A stretch of DNA of 8,690 bases from Ekhidna sp. (GTDB lineage Bacteria; Bacteroidota; Bacteroidia; Cytophagales; Cyclobacteriaceae), in the NCBI GenBank assembly GCA_028821635.1, contig JAPPDO010000070.1, positions 1 through 8,690 on the forward strand, given 5' to 3'. The position numbers were made by a program, and so were the translations under genes. Every line of letters starts with the position of its first letter. The first letter of the stretch is position 1. The notes below the pieces were generated by a model. The model was not told where the DNA came from and did not search any database. It saw only the letters and a program-made list of their open reading frames with translations. This document shows positions 7,375 to 8,690 of this stretch, in pieces.

Positions 7375-8526
7375 CTAAAATATGTTGATAAAGTGAATAT
7401 CACTTAGATATTTGCTTTTTATATAGCTCTCTGTTAAATATATTGGGTAGAGATGTTTTGTCCATCTGCTATCTGTTCCGTAGCAAACAGGATTTCTTTC
7501 ATTAATGATATTGGCACTGATACGATCAATCTCATCAGAGTCTAATCCTTCTTCTTCCTGAATATCTCGAACCAGTATTTTTTCAATTTTCAATACGCCG
7601 TCAAATGGACTTAAGGTGCCTTTTTTACGGATGCGTAAATACCAAACTGCAAACTTCACATCGGGTATTCTTTCGGTTTGATACATGAAAGCTGGTGTAC
7701 GATGATAATCATCGAGTTCAGCAATCTCTCTGGAAATATCTTTGACATCATTTGAGAGTGCTTCAGGATTGAAAGCTTTTGAAACCCCGATGACGCAATC
7801 GTAGTTTGACTTTATTTCGGAAAGCTCTTTTGCTTCCCCACTTTTCATATATTCAAGAGATCCAAACAAGAAAAAAAAAGAATCAGCGTTGAGTTTCTTT
7901 GCTTTTACAAGTTCAAAAACAACGCTTTGTTCAAGAGCGATCATTTCATCTTGTATCTTGGCAATGCCTCTATCTTCATACTTACCGTTTTCTTTTAGGG
8001 GTGAGCTATTGTATGGTAATATTTTACTAAAATTCAGTTTTTGGCTTTCCAAAAATTTTTGCCCATTGAGTTTTTTGATCAGGTTGTTGAAGAATAAATG
8101 ATCGTTACCCATTGCTGTCTGAGCGTTTGCTGCTTCAGGGATGGATATCACTAAGGGGTTTTTAAGATTGACGGGCTTGAAAGCATACTGGTCAGCACGC
8201 TCACAAACGCCCACCCCGATTTGCCCTGCTATGATTGGGTAAAGTCGCTTTCCGTATGCTATATCATCAACTTTGTATGTTCTCCGGGAGCCGTCCAGGA
8301 AGTACTTAAACAGAGGGGGGAAGTGTTTGCCTATTTTATCTGCAAGTGCCTTAATTGATTTAGTATGGGTTAGGCTTCTATCTGTTTCCCCTTTTTTCTT
8401 TACTTGAATGCCTTTTTTATCTTCATATTCGAGTTTTGGAATGTCAACAGACTCAAAGCAGTATTTGTAGGATTTGTAATTTTTCCCATCTGTTTCTTTT
8501 GCAATAAAGTCTAATATTTTTTCCAT
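7375..8526 (-). CDS. nurA: NurA-like nuclease domain protein, first gene of the operon
   Basis: This is a 383-residue protein. NurA hallmarks are FLDGSRRTY (76-84), which contains the first catalytic Asp (D78) of the RNase H-like fold; strand IIAGQIGVGV (98-107); a helix with E199 and E205 that could supply the second acidic ligand; and DCVIGVSKAF (243-252), matching the NurA IGVSK block. The C-terminal WTKHLYPIYL (355-364) fits the final YP block. NurA is a 5'-3' nuclease driven by HerA. The second motif reads LFGSL (220-224), with Phe where Asp is usual, and the conserved His after the YP block appears to be Tyr368, so catalysis may be altered. I chose the ATG at 8526. A TTG at 8544 would add six residues but is a weaker start, and neither has a Shine-Dalgarno. 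The family call rests on motif reading and the herA neighbour; another RNase H-fold protein is possible. Confidence 0.72.
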   Translation of the reverse strand: MEKILDFIAKETDGKNYKSYKYCFESVDIPKLEYEDKKGIQVKKKGETDRSLTHTKSIKALADKIGKHFPPLFKYFLDGSRRTYKVDDIAYGKRLYPIIAGQIGVGVCERADQYAFKPVNLKNPLVISIPEAANAQTAMGNDHLFFNNLIKKLNGQKFLESQKLNFSKILPYNSSPLKENGKYEDRGIAKIQDEMIALEQSVVFELVKAKKLNADSFFFLFGSLEYMKSGEAKELSEIKSNYDCVIGVSKAFNPEALSNDVKDISREIAELDDYHRTPAFMYQTERIPDVKFAVWYLRIRKKGTLSPFDGVLKIEKILVRDIQEEEGLDSDEIDRISANIINERNPVCYGTDSRWTKHLYPIYLTESYIKSKYLSDIHFINIF

Positions 8527-8622
8527 TGACGTTGTAGTAAACAAGATAGGATAGTTAGTTCATTTTAGTTTTTAGTGTTGTATGAGAGATTAAATATGCT
8601 CTAAAATATTAGATTTTCCATT

Positions 8623-8652
8623 ATTATACATACTATATATGGCCCCCCCCAA
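8623..8652 (-). promoter_or_regulatory. Alternative sigma70-like promoter (TTGGGG / TATAAT)
   Basis: The minus strand has TATAAT at 8628-8623, with TTGGGG at 8652-8647 and an 18-base spacer. The -10 is a perfect match and the -35 matches at three of six positions. It overlaps the TAGGTTTG element, and if the host is Bacteroidota the latter is the more likely signal. TATAAT arises easily by chance in this AT-rich leader. Confidence 0.25.
8643..8650 (-). repeat. G8 homopolymer tract in the promoter region
   Basis: Eight consecutive C on the plus strand (G on the transcribed strand) interrupt an otherwise AT-rich leader. The tract sits between or within the candidate promoter elements. Tracts like this can change length by slipped-strand mispairing and so switch expression; here that is inferred from position only. 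Confidence 0.6.
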
Positions 8653-8657
8653 ACCTA
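8650..8657 (-). promoter_or_regulatory. Candidate Bacteroidota -7 promoter element TAGGTTTG
   Basis: The minus strand reads TAGGTTTG, an exact match to the Bacteroidota -7 consensus TAnnTTTG. It lies about 120 bases upstream of the first gene and runs straight into the G tract. No good -33 TTTG is seen 19-21 bases further upstream (the position reads AGTT), so the call is tentative. Confidence 0.35.
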
Positions 8658-8673
8658 ACGATACAGCGAGTAG

Positions 8674-8689
8674 GGGAACTGATTTTCCC
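8674..8689. repeat. Small inverted repeat GGGAA-N6-TTCCC
   Basis: Five-base arms GGGAA and TTCCC flank a six-base loop at the window edge. It could be a weak hairpin or part of an upstream terminator, but no T tract can be seen because the window ends here. The short stem may be chance. Confidence 0.25.
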
Positions 8690-8690
8690 G

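Larger units (their letters stand above)
8527..8690. other. Leader / upstream intergenic region of the operon
   Basis: These 164 bases are very AT-rich near the gene and end in a more GC-balanced stretch at the window edge. No ORF of note lies here. On the minus strand it holds an exact TAnnTTTG element, an eight-base G tract and a TATAAT hexamer. Nearer the start codon is a short tandem repeat of ACTAAAA (two copies, followed by ACTAACTA, around 8552-8576), which might be a regulator site. The upstream gene is outside the window, so its orientation is unknown. Confidence 0.6.

Noticed and set aside
1373..8101. Short plus-strand ORFs of 60-71 codons and one short extra minus-strand ORF (6903-7085)
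   Set aside because: All lie inside the six long minus-strand genes in other frames, with no recognisable domains, and are expected by chance in AT-rich coding DNA.
8527..8544. TTG start at 8544 for the nurA-like gene, adding six residues
   Set aside because: The in-frame ATG at 8526 is a stronger start codon, the extra residues (MFTTTS) show no family signal, and neither position has a Shine-Dalgarno to favour TTG.
8568..8576. Minimal upstream reading frame ATG-AAC-TAA on the minus strand in the leader
   Set aside because: Two codons and a stop occur easily by chance, and no ribosome-binding signal or attenuator structure is visible.
8601..8612. Near-palindrome CTAAAATATTAG as a possible operator
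   Set aside because: It is imperfect (two of twelve positions mismatched) and made only of A/T-rich sequence in an AT-rich leader, so chance is a sufficient explanation.
1..8690. Possible CRISPR array, transposase, tRNA or prophage gene
   Set aside because: No spaced direct repeats, no terminal inverted repeats with a transposase, no tRNA-like cloverleaf and no phage structural genes were seen.

Overview
The window is one tightly packed operon of six genes, all on the minus strand. It reads from a 164-base leader at the right end (8527-8690) leftward to a gene that runs off the left edge. The sequence is AT-rich. None of the start codons has a convincing Shine-Dalgarno sequence, and the leader holds an exact TAnnTTTG promoter element. 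Together these point to a Bacteroidota host. This is an inference; no rRNA or marker gene is present.

In transcription order the genes are: (1) a NurA-like nuclease (7375-8526); (2) a HerA-like hexameric ATPase/DNA translocase (5704-7371); (3) and (4) two tandem, diverged paralogous GHKL (Hsp90/MutL-type) ATPases (4161-5711 and 2509-4164); (5) an unrecognised 326-residue protein whose predicted strand/helix order resembles a class I methyltransferase (1526-2506); (6) a radical SAM protein with a degenerate cobalamin-domain-like N-terminus, cut by the window edge (1-1525). Every junction is between an 8-base overlap and a 3-base gap, so co-transcription and translational coupling are likely.

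How they may work together: NurA and HerA form a DNA end-processing machine in archaea, and HerA-like ATPases with varied nucleases recur in bacterial anti-phage systems. Adding two GHKL ATPases suggests an ATP-gated sensor or clamp. The radical SAM/methyltransferase-like pair suggests a chemical modification step, either marking self DNA or activating a partner. I do not recognise this six-gene combination as a named defence system. I think it is a candidate undescribed defence or DNA-processing system, but that role is inferred from gene families and order only.

Details worth attention: the NurA-like protein appears to lack some expected metal-binding residues; the HerA P-loop is atypical; only one GHKL paralog keeps the canonical DxGxG motif; and homopolymer tracts lie in the promoter region (G8), in nurA (T9) and in the radical SAM gene (A10). 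There are no tRNAs, rRNAs, CRISPR arrays, transposases or convincing terminators in the window.
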